Shown piece after piece: positions 10,719 to 22,074 of a stretch of DNA of 64,000 nt (the first letter of the stretch is position 1; each line of letters opens with the position of its first letter). A program made the translations under genes and the position numbers. Location: NCBI RefSeq assembly GCF_017591425.1, contig NW_024466512.1, forward strand, positions 13,457,001 to 13,521,000, written 5' to 3'. Source of the stretch: Ochotona curzoniae (Eukaryota; Chordata; Mammalia; Lagomorpha; Ochotonidae). Below the pieces are notes generated by a model that saw only the letters and a program-made list of their open reading frames with translations, ran no database searches and had not been told where the DNA came from.

Positions 10719-11545
10719 AGATCGGCCTACATTCAGAAATCTACTAACAACCTTGCTGGTGGGGATATTGGGGGGAAAGGTACCTTACTCCTCTGTTAGT
10801 GGGAATGAAGGCTAGTGAAGCCATGATAGAAGTTAGTATAGACAGTGCTAAGACAACTGAACACTGCATGACATAGTTAACCACTCCTGGGAATATAACT
10901 GAAGGAAATGAAATCTGGATGGCAAAGCAACATGCAATCCTATTTACAGCAGCAAAATCCACAATAGCTGAAGCATGAAAATAACCCAGATGTTCATCAA
11001 GAGAGGAATGGATAAAGAAGCTGTGGTCCATCAACTCCACAGAATACCACTCAGTGATTAAAAAGAATGAATTCCTCTCAATTGCAACAGTGGTTCCAAC
11101 TTGAGACCATTATGTTCATTGACACAAGCCAATACCAAAGGGCCACCCTCATGCAAAATACAAAACAAATAGACAAACAGGTAAACAAGCATATGCCTGT
11201 ATTCTCCTAGAGGAACTGTATAATGAAATTCAGCATACTGAGAGGTGAGGCTGTATCGCAGTAGGAATCTCTATTACTGAACAAGAGGATTCCCAGTGAA
11301 ACCATTAAGTATATCTTGACAAGATGATATCAGAGTTTTGATCATTTTTGATACCTATAATTCCATGATACACTTACATTGCAAAATGTTAAACTTGTAA
11401 TTGTTTCCAAAGGAATATACTATTGTAACAGTATGGAAGAAAATGGTGGAAAGGAACTATGGAGAGAGGGAAACAGGAGGAATTCCTATACCTACAAAAA
11501 TATGTAATGGAAAATAATAAAAACACTTTTAAAAATAAAAAAATT

Positions 11546-12489
11546 GGGAATTGGTCATTCATTATTGTTGTGTCCATGGCTAGCATAGTGTCACCAATGA
11601 GTACTCAAGAAAAAAATGAAGAAATTAAAGAATTAGATAAAGCACAAAATAAAGTATATGAATGCTTTGTGATCTATTCTGGGTTTTAAATCTCATCAGG
11701 AATGGTGTTATTGAAGTTAACACTGGAGAAAAGACAACAGATCTATAATTCTATCAGGTCTGCCAAGGGAAAAAATTCTCAATGGATCTATAGCCTGCTG
11801 CTGAAGGAATCAATAGAACAAGAATAAAAGGATCAGGCCATTGCAGGAATTATAAGCCACTGTCCCAATCTCCCTGCCCCTGGAAAATCATCCTGAACTA
11901 GCCGCATCTGGAAAAACAAGTAGGACTGGCAAAATGTACACATTCCGAAACCCTGTTTGGTCACTTCTTGTCCAATGTCCATTTGTTGGTGATTTTCATA
12001 CCAAGGCTGAGTGCCTTGTTTGTCCTGTAACAGACAGAATGTGCAAGGTGAGAAAAATCAATCAATTATGTAATGTAAGCCTAGAGGATAAGATGGAGTT
12101 GGGATAATGTTTAAATAGACACTCAATTTACTTGGTCTGATAATTCTCCCCAATGTCTAAATTTGCCAAAGAAGAAGGAATGAAAGACAGACTAGTTATT
12201 AAAGTAAAATCCATATTGTCACACATTCCTGTGGTGCTTACATTCCAAAACACTGTTAACTTGAGTCTAAATGAAAATAAAAATGATCTGAAACTGATGA
12301 TCAATCTACTCCCAGACTGAATGCTGCCAAGACTCTTCATTTTGTTTAAATTTTTAAAAAGCAGCATAAACACAGGCTGAAAGATACACAGACAAAGCTA
12401 GTCTAACTGGAGGTACAGCTCAGCACCATCCCAAATTTTAGGAGAACCAAATCCTTCCTTTATCCAAGTATTAGATGGAATGAAACGCT
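11546..12489. other. Intronic sequence between two L1 relics, unassigned
   Basis: About 940 bp of AT-rich DNA with no repeat family I could name and no exon signal. Confidence 0.6.
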
Positions 12490-13648
12490 CCCAGGGAGAA
12501 TCAAGATGGTGGGATAGGGTGAGGATATATTTAAACAGACAGAGAAACATTAGCCAGTGTGAAGCAGAGAGGACACATTCCAGGGAATAGGAAAGGACAA
12601 AACAACAGCAGAGGGATACTTGGAAACTGACAGACACAGGAAAGTAGCAGACACAACAGTGGTGTTGTAGGGACTGATACCCCAGCAGCATTCAGTGAAT
12701 GGCAATCTGAACTGCACTGGCAGCCGGAACTCCACCAGCAACAAGGTGGGAAGAGATGTTCACCAGGAGTTCAGGAGGTAAACCCAGACAAAGAACTGCT
12801 TGTCCTGCTGGTCTGCTTGATTTGACCAGGAACAGAAACAGAGTGGCAGATCCCAGACGGGCAGTGCAAGAATAGGATGGATTTCACAGCCCAGTCCACC
12901 CTCTAGAGCTGAATTGGGTACCTTTTTTGTTTAAGGAGGCAAAGGCTCTGGGACAGAACTATGCATGCACTGAGCTGGGAGTGAACTCATTTCTGGGTCA
13001 GTGAACCTGCAACAACATTGCATCCTACAGGTTCCACCCAAGATTACTCTGGGTAGCTCTCAGACCTGACAGCCAGCAGATCAAGAACTCTAATAGTGGC
13101 ACATCAGGTACCATTTTGTACAGCATGGCAAAGGCTTTATGACTGCAGGGGACAACAGTGAGCTGCCCATGTGCTGTGCTTGGCGAGAACTTGCTGAGTT
13201 CCATGCATTGTACTGGGTCCACAGGAAAAAATAACCGACTACAGCATCATATAGGTCAAAATAGGTCTGTGTGGCCCTCAGACCTAATGGCCAACAGGTT
13301 ATGGCAAGATTAGACCTCCAAAACCTAACTATATAGGACACCTGGTGTTTCCCTAATCCTGGGACCTGTTACAACCGGAAGTGGGAGAAAGATGGTACAG
13401 ACAATGGTGCAGCCTAGCACAGTATCACAGGAGGTAGAGAGTGGTGAGCCAGAACCTGGGACAATGGAGATTATGGTGGAAATCTAACATAACAACCCAG
13501 ACCTGGAACTCGCTGGAGGGAGTGGTACAACTGACTGCAAACAAAGAGCCAGGTACCAACTGCAATAAGTAAAATCAAACTGTAGACCTGTGGATGACAC
13601 AGCTTAGAAACCTGCCCCAAGGAGCAGAATCGGATAATCAGAAGTAAA

Positions 13649-14641
13649 ATGACCAAGAGCAAAAGAAGAGACAAAGGCACAATGAATATCACTGAAGACT
13701 CTCCTGCAAAGGAGCAAACACCTTTGCCAATCTCAGAGCTAACTGAGGAAGAAATCAAGAAAATGGGGGATACAGAATTCAAAACACTTTATATAAAGCT
13801 TCTTATCAACAATGAAAAGCACGTAAAGAAGGCATTCAAGGAATTTAAGGAATATAACACACAGGAAATGAATCAAATGAAAACTGATATACCAGAAACG
13901 AAGAACACAGTGAAGCAAACTAAAAGCACAGTAGAGAGTCTCCAAAACAGAATGAAGGAGGCAGAAGAAAGAATCTCAGAATTGGAATATATTTCCTGTC
14001 ACCACAGGGAAACAAACAAAAACCTGGAAGCAGAGCTGGATCAAGCCAAAAAAGTATTCAAGAATTAAAAGACGCTATTAAAAGGTCAAATACAAGAGTT
14101 ATGGGAGTCCCAGAAGGTGCAGAGAGAGAAACTGAGATTAAAGGTGTATTCAATGAAATAATAAGGGAAAATTTCTCTAATCTAGAGAAAGAATTGGGAA
14201 ACAACATCCAGGAGGGGCACAAAACTCCCATCAGGGTTGACCAAAACTGATCTTCACCATGACACATGATAATCAACATTTCTTCAATCAAACATAAGGA
14301 AAAGATCCTTAAATGTGCATGTGAAAAAAAAAATCAATTGTCATATAAAGGAATGCCAATTAAACTCACAGAAGGCCTCTGACAGGAAGCTACAGGCTGA
14401 AGAGAATGGAACAACATATTCTAGATTCTAAAGCAAAAAATTTTCGCCCCAGGATAATGTGTACCAAGCAAAGTTTTCCTTTGTCTTTGAAAATGAAATA
14501 ACATCCATTCACAGAAAGAAAAAGTTAGAAGAATATGCCTCTTCCAAACCTGCCCTACAAACGATAGTTAAAGATGTTTTCTTGACAAAAAGGAATAGCG
14601 TCCACCAAAACCAAAGGCAAATGCGAAGAACATTCCAGTAA
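13649..14641 (+). pseudogene. L1 ORF1 pseudogene (relic 2)
   Basis: The start MTKSKRRDKGTMNITEDSPA is followed by a long coiled coil (about 13790-14010; TVESLQNRMKEAEERISELE). A frameshift lies near 14050. The RRM follows (RVMGVPEGAERETEIKGVFN, about 14096-14155) and then the C-terminal domain, broken by TGA at 14248-14250 and further stops. The tail MYQAKFSFVFENEI...KPALQ at 14459-14641 ends at TAA. Domain order and total length (about 330 codons) fit mammalian L1 ORF1p. It is inactive because of the frameshift and stops. Confidence 0.88.
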
Positions 14642-15013
14642 AATAATAACAGAAGACTAAATCAATGAACAATCCATTGCTAAATGACAGGACCAAATTA
14701 ACACCCATTCATGTTAACCTTGAATGTAAATTGAACCTTGAACTCATCAATCAAATGTCACAGATTAGTAGACTACAGAAAAAAAGAAAAACCCATCTAT
14801 TTGTTGCCTAGAGAAGACATATCTCACCAACAAAGATCAATGGAAACTATATCTCTTGGATTTTGACTTTTTTTTTTTAAAGTTTCATCAATTCGAAACA
14901 ATTTCTTCTGATTAAATTCTTCAATGACTTATGGATCATAATGTAGCATCATTTTCTCCAAGAAAGTTCTTAATTTTCTTTTTCATTTCTTCAATGACAC
15001 ATTAGTTATTCTG

Positions 15014-15262
15014 TAGCATGTCATTTAACTTTATGGCATTGTTAATTTTGTTTTTCTTCCTGTTGTTGATTTTATTTTGTGGCTCTTCATCTAAGGGGAT
15101 GTATAGTAACTGTGTAATGGAGACTATCATATCTAGCAGCATGTTATTTGATTTCATGGCATTGTAAATTTCTATTTTTTTCCTGTTGTTGTTGATTTTG
15201 TATTGTGGCTTTTCATTTAAGGGGATGTACAGTAACAGTGTAATGGAGACTATCATATCCAG
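15014..15262 (+). repeat. Tandem duplication (about 125-bp unit) in the L1 3' UTR
   Basis: Two adjacent copies, each running from TAGCATGT(C/T)ATTT through CCTGTTGTTGATTTT..., AAGGGGATGTA(T/C)AGTAAC to GTAATGGAGACTATCATATC. The first copy ends near 15137 and the second near 15262. The related L1 3' UTR at 57060-57500 has only one copy. Confidence 0.88.
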
Positions 15263-15540
15263 ATGTGAGGATACAAGGCAGTATGCATCTCTACTTCCAG
15301 ACAAAGATGGACTCCCAATGAAACTGTTTACTATATCTTGACAATAGGATGCTGGACTCTTTGCCATTGTCCATCCCCAATGTTGGACATATGAATATTT
15401 ATAAAGAACTATAGTACAGTAATAATATAGGGGAACCCCGTGATGGGGAAAAGGATTAGGGAGGGGGTAAGAGAAATTCCAGGACCTATGCAACTGTATC
15501 ATAAAATAATAGTAATAACAACAACAACAATAATAAAAAG

Positions 15541-15742
15541 AAGTAAAATTTTAAAGAGACACTCTGAGGGAAAAATAACGTCACAATGTTCTGCCTCAAG
15601 TCCTGCTATTCCTTTTTACACAGTATATGAATATTGTAAAACCGCGATACATGCAGCAGTAACAGGGAAAAAAGAACCAAGGATAAACACTGTCTATGTG
15701 AACAGAGCAACAAATTCCAGTCATTAGAGATACTAGATAAAA
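15541..15742. other. Intronic sequence
   Basis: A short unassigned stretch between the L1 tail and the next SINE target site. Confidence 0.5.
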
Positions 15743-15755
15743 CTTTAGAACAAGT

Positions 15756-16060
15756 GCCCAGTATGGTAGCCCAACAGGTAAAGTCCTCACTTTGAATGTG
15801 CCAGGATTCCATATGGGTCCCAGCTCTAATGCCAGTTTCGCTCCCCATTCTGCTCCCTGCTTATGGCCTGGAAAAGTAGTCAAGGACAGTCCAAAGCCTT
15901 GGGACCCTGCACCCACTTGGGAGACCCAGAAGTCCTTGGCTCCTGGCTTTGGATTGGCATAGCTCCGGCCACTGTGGTCACTTGGAGAATGAATCATTGG
16001 ACAGAAGATCTTCCTCTCTGTCTCTCCTCCTCTCTGTATATCTGCCTTTCCAATAAAAGG
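15756..16060 (+). mobile_element. C-type SINE with exact target duplication
   Basis: It runs from GCCCAGTATGGTAGCCCAACAGG to CTGCCTTTCCAATAAAAGG. The exact 13-bp direct repeat CTTTAGAACAAGT flanks it at 15743-15755 and 16061-16073. Confidence 0.94.
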
Positions 16061-16074
16061 CTTTAGAACAAGTA

Positions 16075-16830
16075 TTTTTCTTGCATTAAAGAATTTATAG
16101 AAAAAAAAACCAAACATAATGGCTGATGACATGAGTTTCAAAATAACAATTGGATACCCTAAAAAGCAACCAAATAAAATTCCAGAATGAAAAAAATATG
16201 CAACATCTGAAGTTAATTCACTGAATAGACCCAATGAGATATACTTTGCTATAGAAGAAGAGATGACTAAATATGAAGATAGGTTGATAGAAATGATTTA
16301 AACTGATGGAGGGTAAGACATTTTAACAAGTGAACACAGTGCCAATAAACAATGAGATATTAAGTGGTTTTCCACACACTTCTTTAGATTTTCATAAAAA
16401 CAGGTTTTCAAAAAAATCAGAAAGAAAGGGACAAAATAAACAGCTAAAGAGCTAACAGGCAAGACTGTCCAATTTGAATTAAAAGAAATCAACAACTGGC
16501 CAAAGAAGTTCAACATTCTCTGAGCAAGACAAATACAATGAAAATCCTACTTCAACATATCATATTTAAATTTCTGGAAATTAATGATAAATATGAAATC
16601 TTAAGATCAGTCAGAAGGAAGAAAGAAACATTCAGGAGACCCATGAAAGGAATGAGAACTGAATTTTCATCAGAAATTATACAAGAAGATGCTGGCAGGA
16701 AAAAAGAATATTCTACCATTTTATACCCAGCAAAAATATCTTTCAAAAATAAAATTGAGTTAGTTTTTTTTTTTATTTTTAAAAAAAGAGATTTCAGCAG
16801 AATCAAGTTATAAGAAATGTGAAAGGTACA
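16075..16830 (+). repeat. Ancient L1M/HAL1-type ORF1 relic
   Basis: The end portion (AACATTCTCTGAGCAAGACAAATAC, ACATATCATATTTAAATTTC, ATACCCAGCAAAAATATC) tracks the mammalian L1M ORF1 C-terminal coding region (HIIVKLLKINDK...QPRILYPAKIS-like). Frames are broken throughout. Confidence 0.65.
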
Positions 16831-17031
16831 AGCATTTTGGCTGAAGGGAAATGGTATTAACTGAAGTCCAGATCTACGAGGAAGAGTGAAGCATGCCAGT
16901 AACGTATATCTGTGGCTAACTATAAAAATATATCTTTCTCTCTCATATTTTTATATATGCATTTAAAATAAACACACATGCAGAAGCAAACAATATGCAC
17001 ATCAGCACAGAAAATGGAGAAGTAAATGGAA

Positions 17032-17362
17032 GTACACTGTTGGTCCTTCTTGTCTACAGATTTGAACAACTTCATATGGGAAATACTAAAAGAAAAAAAG
17101 GACTACACTTATACTGAACTTGCATAGAACTCTTCCTTCATCATTACACCCTAACACAGTATAATAATTATTTACCCTATATGTATATCTTACTAGGCAT
17201 TACAAGTAAGCTGGGAGTGATACAACATAAGAAGATATACAGAGGTTACACACAAATAATGTACTGCTTTATGTAAGGGATTTGTATTAGGCATTCAAAG
17301 ACTTTGGTATCTGCAGGGGCTAGGGGAATCAATACCATGTGGATAGAGAGGTGACTGCATGT
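17032..17362 (+). mobile_element. Tigger-type (TcMar) nonautonomous DNA transposon fossil
   Basis: GTCTACAGATTTGAACAACT, then GAACTTGCATAGAACT...CATTACACCCTAACACAGTATAATAATTATTTAC, TTAGGCATTACAAGTAAGC and TTTGGTATCTGCAGGGGCTAGGGGAATCAAT follow in order the well-known Tigger-related MITE consensus (ends GTATCCGTGGGTTC.../...CCAATCCCCCGCGGATACC). It is about 330 bp and strongly diverged. Confidence 0.75.
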
Positions 17363-17585
17363 TGACCAGCTCTTATGTTTTATATGAAGAAGCTTAATAT
17401 TTATTCAAGGTAGGCTGTGAAACATCAGGGATGAAAACTGTAATCACTGGGCTTCTTGGTTCAATACAATGTCTACTGGCCATACAAAACAATTACAATT
17501 TACTGAATACAATTTTAAAATCCAGTTTCTTGGAGGCAATGGGTAGCAGCTACTGTAACAGTGAATGCACAAAAGGAACCACAGA

Positions 17586-17866
17586 GCAGCTGGTGTTGTG
17601 ATGTGGGCAAAGCCGCCACCTACAATGCTGGCATCCCATATGGGCACTGGCTTGCATATTGCCTTCTGATCCTGCATCCCTGGTAATGGCCTGAGAGAAG
17701 CAGTGGAGGCAGCCCAAGTACTTGGGTTCCTATGCCCACATGGAAAACTTGAATGGAACTTATGAGTGCTGGACACCTTAGGAGTGAGGTAGCAGATAGA
17801 AAACACGTCTCTCTGACTATCTGACTCTCTCCATAGTTCTGACTTTTAAATAAATATATAAACCAT
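17586..17866 (+). mobile_element. Old C-type SINE
   Basis: The head GCAGCTGGTGTTGTGATGTGGG, body GGCATCCCATATGGGCACTGG and tail CTGACTTTTAAATAAATATATAAA are visible. Similar flanks AAAAGGAACC (17571-17580) and AAAAGAACC (17869-17877) are a likely target duplication. Confidence 0.82.
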
Positions 17867-19674
17867 AAAAAAGAACCGTGTATAGGATAGTTTCCATAAT
17901 CCCTCCACAATTCCTCTTGCCTTTAAGACCCATGCAAAAGGAAATAGGAAAAAAAAAAAAAAAGAATTCATTTGGGGCTTAATTTAGGTAAAACACACCC
18001 ATTCCTTGGTTCTCAGTTTGCTAAATGTAAAATGAGAAACTTAAACAAGGAGTGTAATACCCAGTGTGATTCTAGTATATTGGGACTCGCTAACTAAATG
18101 CATCTTGCCTTTTTCCTTCAGGAGCCTGTAAGCAAAAACAGAGCCCGGCAACCAACCGAGGCCATGAACGAACTTCTCAGAGCAAAGCTTAAAAACAATA
18201 CAAAACTCAAACAATCAAAACTTAAATGCTTTAAAGTAGGCCATATAGTTTCTAGTTTGCCCTAGTCTCTGACAATAAAACTGCATCATCTAGTATTAGT
18301 AAAATATTTTCAGATATTTTGATGGTGACATTAATACAGAAAAGTATATATTCACAAAAAATGAAGGTAAACATATGCATTATAGAACAGAGGTAAGGAG
18401 TGTGTGTATGTGTGTTTTAAAACAATCATGATTTAGCACTACCTCCTGAGCAGTCGAGTATGTATTCTATTTTGCTTTAAGATGTTCAAATCTGTCACTA
18501 AGCAATTAAAAAATCATTCACGCTACTTCCATCAAAGTCACAGTAGCAGAACCTCCCCTTAGTTACCTGGTTTGCTGGAGATAATTAACAAACACTACTC
18601 CCCGAGCCCTCAGACATCAGTCAAAGGAGCTATGCTGCCAGTGACGATGCTCTGGAATGAGCAGGTACTATGTAAATGGAGGCTGTTAAACAAAAGGAAC
18701 CATGTTAATTACAGCTCCATTCAAAAATGAGAATGAACCCACTCTATTCTATGAAACAAGACTAGAACAGCAGGAAGGACATCCCTTTTTTTCCCCCGCA
18801 ACTCAATAAAGAATGTAAAAGCCAGGAGATGAAGCAGCAGAAAACCTGAATGGGGAGAACTGTCAAAACACATTCCATGGGCTCACTTGTGGAATTTACC
18901 AAACATGTATTTACTTAACAGACAAGGGAGACGCGCTCCACGTCATCCGGCTCTCCAGCGTGAATGAATCACTCATTCTGAGAAAACACAAAAAGTGCTG
19001 TGAAGTATTGACAACTGACTGCGAAGTAATTAGAAAGCCTTTTTAGAAATCATTATAAGTGGAGTTAATCGCTATCTGTACTCTGTGTGAACTCTACCCA
19101 ATTTCACCACTGAACGCGGAGGGCCCTAACCACCCACTTCTTCCGAGGAGTCACTCCCGCCCGGGGTGGACCACCAGACTTCTGTGGCCAGCGAGCAGGT
19201 CTTGCTTTTATGAAACACTGCTTTCAACATTTTTGAACTGGTTGGCAGCAGCGACAACAAAATTGTTTTCAAAAGGCAGATTTTGTAGAAATGACAGGGT
19301 TCCCTTTCTTTTAAACGCAGTTTCTATTCCCACTTTGCCAAACAGGGACTGGAACTGAGTTCTCTTTACAAGAGCTAGGGACCATCCAGTTTAAAGCCTT
19401 TCTCCACCCCACCTGCTTGGCTCACTTATGTTGCCTGCTTGGTTGCGTGGGAACTGGAGTTCTACATCATACGGTGAAGTTCTTACAAAAATGAGGTCCT
19501 AACTTATTCTTGTAACGTACGCAGCATTTAAGAGGCGGTCACTACCATCCACACAGGTGCTCAGGAAGTGTTTGTTCATGGGAACCACTGAACCTGAACA
19601 TACGGTCCGGTCTTCCATAAATTTATAGTAATAAAGTTACAGATTTCTTAGGACACTTGTGAATCTTAAAAGAA

Positions 19675-19765
19675 ATTGCACAGATGAGCAAACTGGGATG
19701 CAGGGAAGGGTGTGCGTGTGTGTGATCACCCAGATCATATTGCTAATTGCTGTCAGCTGTGACCA
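19675..19765 (+). repeat. MIR fragment
   Basis: CAGATGAGCAAACTGGGATGCAGGGAAGG followed by ATCACCCAGATCATATTGCTAATTGCTGTCAG resembles the MIR core (CAGATGAGGAAACTGAGGCAC...). Confidence 0.55.
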
Positions 19766-20325
19766 TAACCTCAGTGAACTCAGTGATTTTTGGCAGTTAT
19801 ATAAAGAGTTTTAAAAGTGCCCTGTCCAAAATGCATTACTTTGTGAGAGAAAAGCATTCAATTGTCACAAACTTAAAATGTCTGGACCCAAGAAAAGGGA
19901 TAACTCGGACAGAGACGGGCACGAGAGAGCCTCCACATTTCCTGGACATGAGTACTGCCGTCTAAGAATTTGAGCACTCTTCAGATAAAGCATTCTGTGG
20001 CTTCCTGATTTTGACTGGAACTGCTTCCTGATCCTTTCAAGTTACATTAAAAGTATAGAGATACCAGAAAGTTTGTAATTCTGACTCACAACCTTTTGAT
20101 TTCCGTAATATTTATATCTTTAACATCAACCAAAAAAGACTGGATCTCATATATGGACTAAAATGTCCACTGAGTGGAGACTGTTCACGGTGCAAATGAG
20201 TCTTATTAACAAATGAATCAAGTGGGACAGAAAACTGAAGCTGGTTATTCAAAGTAAGTCATTAGGTGATGACATTCAGATCGCCCTGCTGCATCTCCTT
20301 CTGCTTTCCTCTCACATGAAGATAC

Positions 20326-20376
20326 ACGCGCGCGCGCACACACACACACACACACGCACGCACGCACACACGCAGC
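20326..20376. repeat. Alternating CG/CA simple repeat
   Basis: About 50 bp of uninterrupted alternating purine/pyrimidine: (CG)n, then (CA)n, then (CGCA)n. This is a strong Z-DNA-type sequence. Confidence 0.95.
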
Positions 20377-20794
20377 ATACAGGAGCAGAATAAAACATGT
20401 CGCCCTCGCCTGAGCCTGTAACAGGCGAACACTGCAGTTCAGTGTGCTGGAATGGAAACAGGCAGGTAAGGCAAAAACTAAGCTGCCGTGTGTGAATGTC
20501 GTGTAGTACAAGATAATACTAGAATTTATGGCTTCTGATCACCTTTTTTAAAAATTACTTTATTCTGGCCTTGTATTCATTCAAATCAAAATTAAATTAG
20601 GTAGCCTTCTGAAGGATTCCTTTTTCTCCTCTTGGTTTTGTTGTGTGGTGGTAATAATGCAGGTTAGTATGTAAATACATGAGCAGCAGTCATAAGCAGC
20701 TTGGAATCTTCAGGATAAAATTATTGAGGTGACATACTGAGATGACGCCAACTTGAAAATATGAACTACAATTATCATTTTCAAAGTGTAAGAG

Positions 20795-21103
20795 GGGGCT
20801 GGCACGGTGGCCTAGCGGGTGAAACTGTGGCCTGAGGCATGAGCAGCCCATATGGGCACAAGTTCCAGTCTCAGTTGCTCCACTTCTGATGCAGCTTCCT
20901 GCTAATATGCCTGAGAAAGCAGCACAGAACAGGCCCTGCACCCAGATGAGACTCCTGGAAGACGCTCTTTGCTCTTGGCCTTGGATCAACCCACCTCCTG
21001 TACTTGCTGTCATTTGGGAAGTACATCAGCGAATGGAAGATCTCTCTTTGTCTCTCCCTCTCTCTATGTGTAATTTTGTGTTTCAAATAATAAAAAATCT
21101 TTT
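20795..21103 (+). mobile_element. C-type SINE
   Basis: It runs from GGGGCTGGCACGGTGGCCTAGCGGG to TTTCAAATAATAAAAAATCTTTT, with a shortened middle region. Confidence 0.85.
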
Positions 21104-21146
21104 AATTTCATTTTATTATTATTTTTAAGATTTTATTTATTTTTGG

Positions 21147-21458
21147 GGGGTTCAGCAGGATGACTCAGTGGCTAAATCCTTACCTTGCAACTGCCAGAAT
21201 CCCACATGGGCACTGGTTTGTGTCCCAGCTGCTCCACTTTTCATCCAACTCCTGCTTGTGACCTGGGAAAGCCAAAGCAGGTGACCCAAAGCCTTGGGAC
21301 CCTGCAGCTATGTGGGAAACCTGGAAGAAGCTCCTGGCTCCTGGCTTCAGACTGACTTAGCTCTGACTGTTGTGGCCACTTGGGGAGTGAAGCAGTGGAT
21401 AGAGGATCTTTTGTCTCTCCTTCTCTCTGTAAATCTGCCTTTCCAATAAAAATTACAT
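21147..21458 (+). mobile_element. C-type SINE
   Basis: The head GGTTCAGCAGGATGACTCAGTGGC, body CCAAAGCCTTGGGACCCTGC and tail CTGCCTTTCCAATAAAAATTAC are visible. It follows the previous copy closely. The 40 bp between them looks like a scrap of a reversed SINE tail. Confidence 0.88.
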
Positions 21459-21721
21459 ATAAAAACAAGTTTGTACCTCAGCTGAATGAATGTTGACGAT
21501 GATATATAAAAACACATTAAGTTTTTATCCATTCTATTTTGCAAATCTTTTTCTTAGCACACAGGACAGCAGACACTCTAGGATAGAAGAGTAGAGGAAT
21601 CGATGGTATATTGAATAAATGGAGAAAAATCATCTGTAGAAACACTAGGACACATGGCATAGACAGAAAACAGGCTTGTACATGAATGCTGTTGAATTTG
21701 AGCATTTCCTAACAGAAGGTT

Positions 21722-22050
21722 GGGACAGGCGCTGTGGCACAGCAAGTTAAACCTGCTGCTTGGGATGCCTAGGTCACACATTGCAGTATTAAAACTGTCA
21801 GCATCAACTGCTTGTCTTTCAATTCAGCTTCCTGTGAATCCATTCTTGGAATCCACAGGTCACGGCTTCAAGTGCTGGGGCCACTGCCACCCGCATGGGC
21901 GGTCAAGACAGATTCCCAGCCACTTGACCCTGCCCAGGTGGTGGTAGGCAGTTAGAGTGAACCAGCACGTGAAAGAAAGCTTACTTTTTCTCTCACTCGC
22001 ACTGGCGCCTATTCTCATTCTGCTTTAAATCAGACAAAAAAAAATTTAAT
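21722..22050 (+). mobile_element. Old C-type SINE
   Basis: The head GGGACAGGCGCTGTGGCACAGC is followed by GTTAAACCTGCTGCTTGGGATGC, closer to the ancestral lagomorph C repeat. It has a CT-rich 3' part (TTTTTCTCTCACTCGCACTGGCG) and an A-rich end. Confidence 0.85.
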
Positions 22051-22074
22051 AAAGTATACAAACACAACATTTTG

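Larger units (their letters stand above)
6086..11545 (+). mobile_element. L1 relic 1: 5' UTR, ORF1, part of ORF2 and 3' UTR, with two later insertions
   Basis: The 5' part (from about 6086, AGAATGAGATGGTGGAATAGG) and the following leader resemble those of L1 relic 2 at 12490. ORF1 coding sequence begins near 6640, but its start codon is ATA and an in-frame TGA follows. The coiled coil is readable at 6776-6990. Part of the RRM and C-terminal domain follows, with a TGA at 7583-7585 and the ORF1 end near 7955. Near 7965 the sequence jumps straight into the ORF2 reverse-transcriptase region (CCAGGACCAGATGACTTTACTGC), so the endonuclease domain and inter-ORF part are missing. The RT core survives as FADDM at 8646-8660, with many stops and frameshifts. 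The ORF2 C-terminal part resumes after an LTR and leads into a 3' UTR ending in an A-rich tail near 11545. It is inactive. A SINE (7068-7396) and an LTR (9816-10718) entered it later. Confidence 0.9.
12490..15540 (+). mobile_element. L1 relic 2: 5' UTR and ORF1 joined to the 3' UTR, most of ORF2 absent
   Basis: It starts with the L1 5'-end motif GGGAGAATCAAGATGGTGGGATAGGG. A leader of about 1.15 kb leads to ORF1 (ATG at 13649). After ORF1 ends at 14639-14641, a short piece resembles the start of the ORF2 endonuclease (ATCTATTTGTTGCCTAGAGAAG, then CTCACCAACAAAGATC, to about 14860). The 3' UTR type shared with 57060-57500 then follows directly, ending in an A-rich tail near 15540. Roughly 3.5 kb of ORF2 is missing, a half-L1 layout. 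No convincing target duplication was found. Confidence 0.88.
17880..20790. other. Unique intronic stretch with possible conserved noncoding element
   Basis: 2.9 kb without SINE or LINE copies. The part from about 18570 to 18780 (GCTATGCTGCCAGTGACGATGC, CATGTTAATTACAGCTCCATTC) has the homeobox-like AT/TAATTA texture often seen in conserved noncoding elements; conservation was not tested. A MIR scrap lies at 19675-19765 and a CG/CA repeat at 20326-20376. Confidence 0.5.

Noticed and set aside
15014..15262. CRISPR-like repeat pair
   Set aside because: Only two long units without spacers, in a mammalian L1 3' UTR.
15002..15502. 166-codon open frame on the minus strand
   Set aside because: It is antisense of the L1 3' UTR, and its internal peptide repeat comes from the 125-bp DNA duplication.
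15596..16234. 212-codon open frame on the minus strand
   Set aside because: Most of it is the antisense of the SINE at 15756-16060 and the flanking L1M relic. Its peptides recur at other SINE copies.
18120..18140. Splice-acceptor-like TTTTTCCTTCAG on the plus strand
   Set aside because: The following sequence has a GTAAGC within 10 bases and no plausible coding frame. VTI1A is on the other strand.
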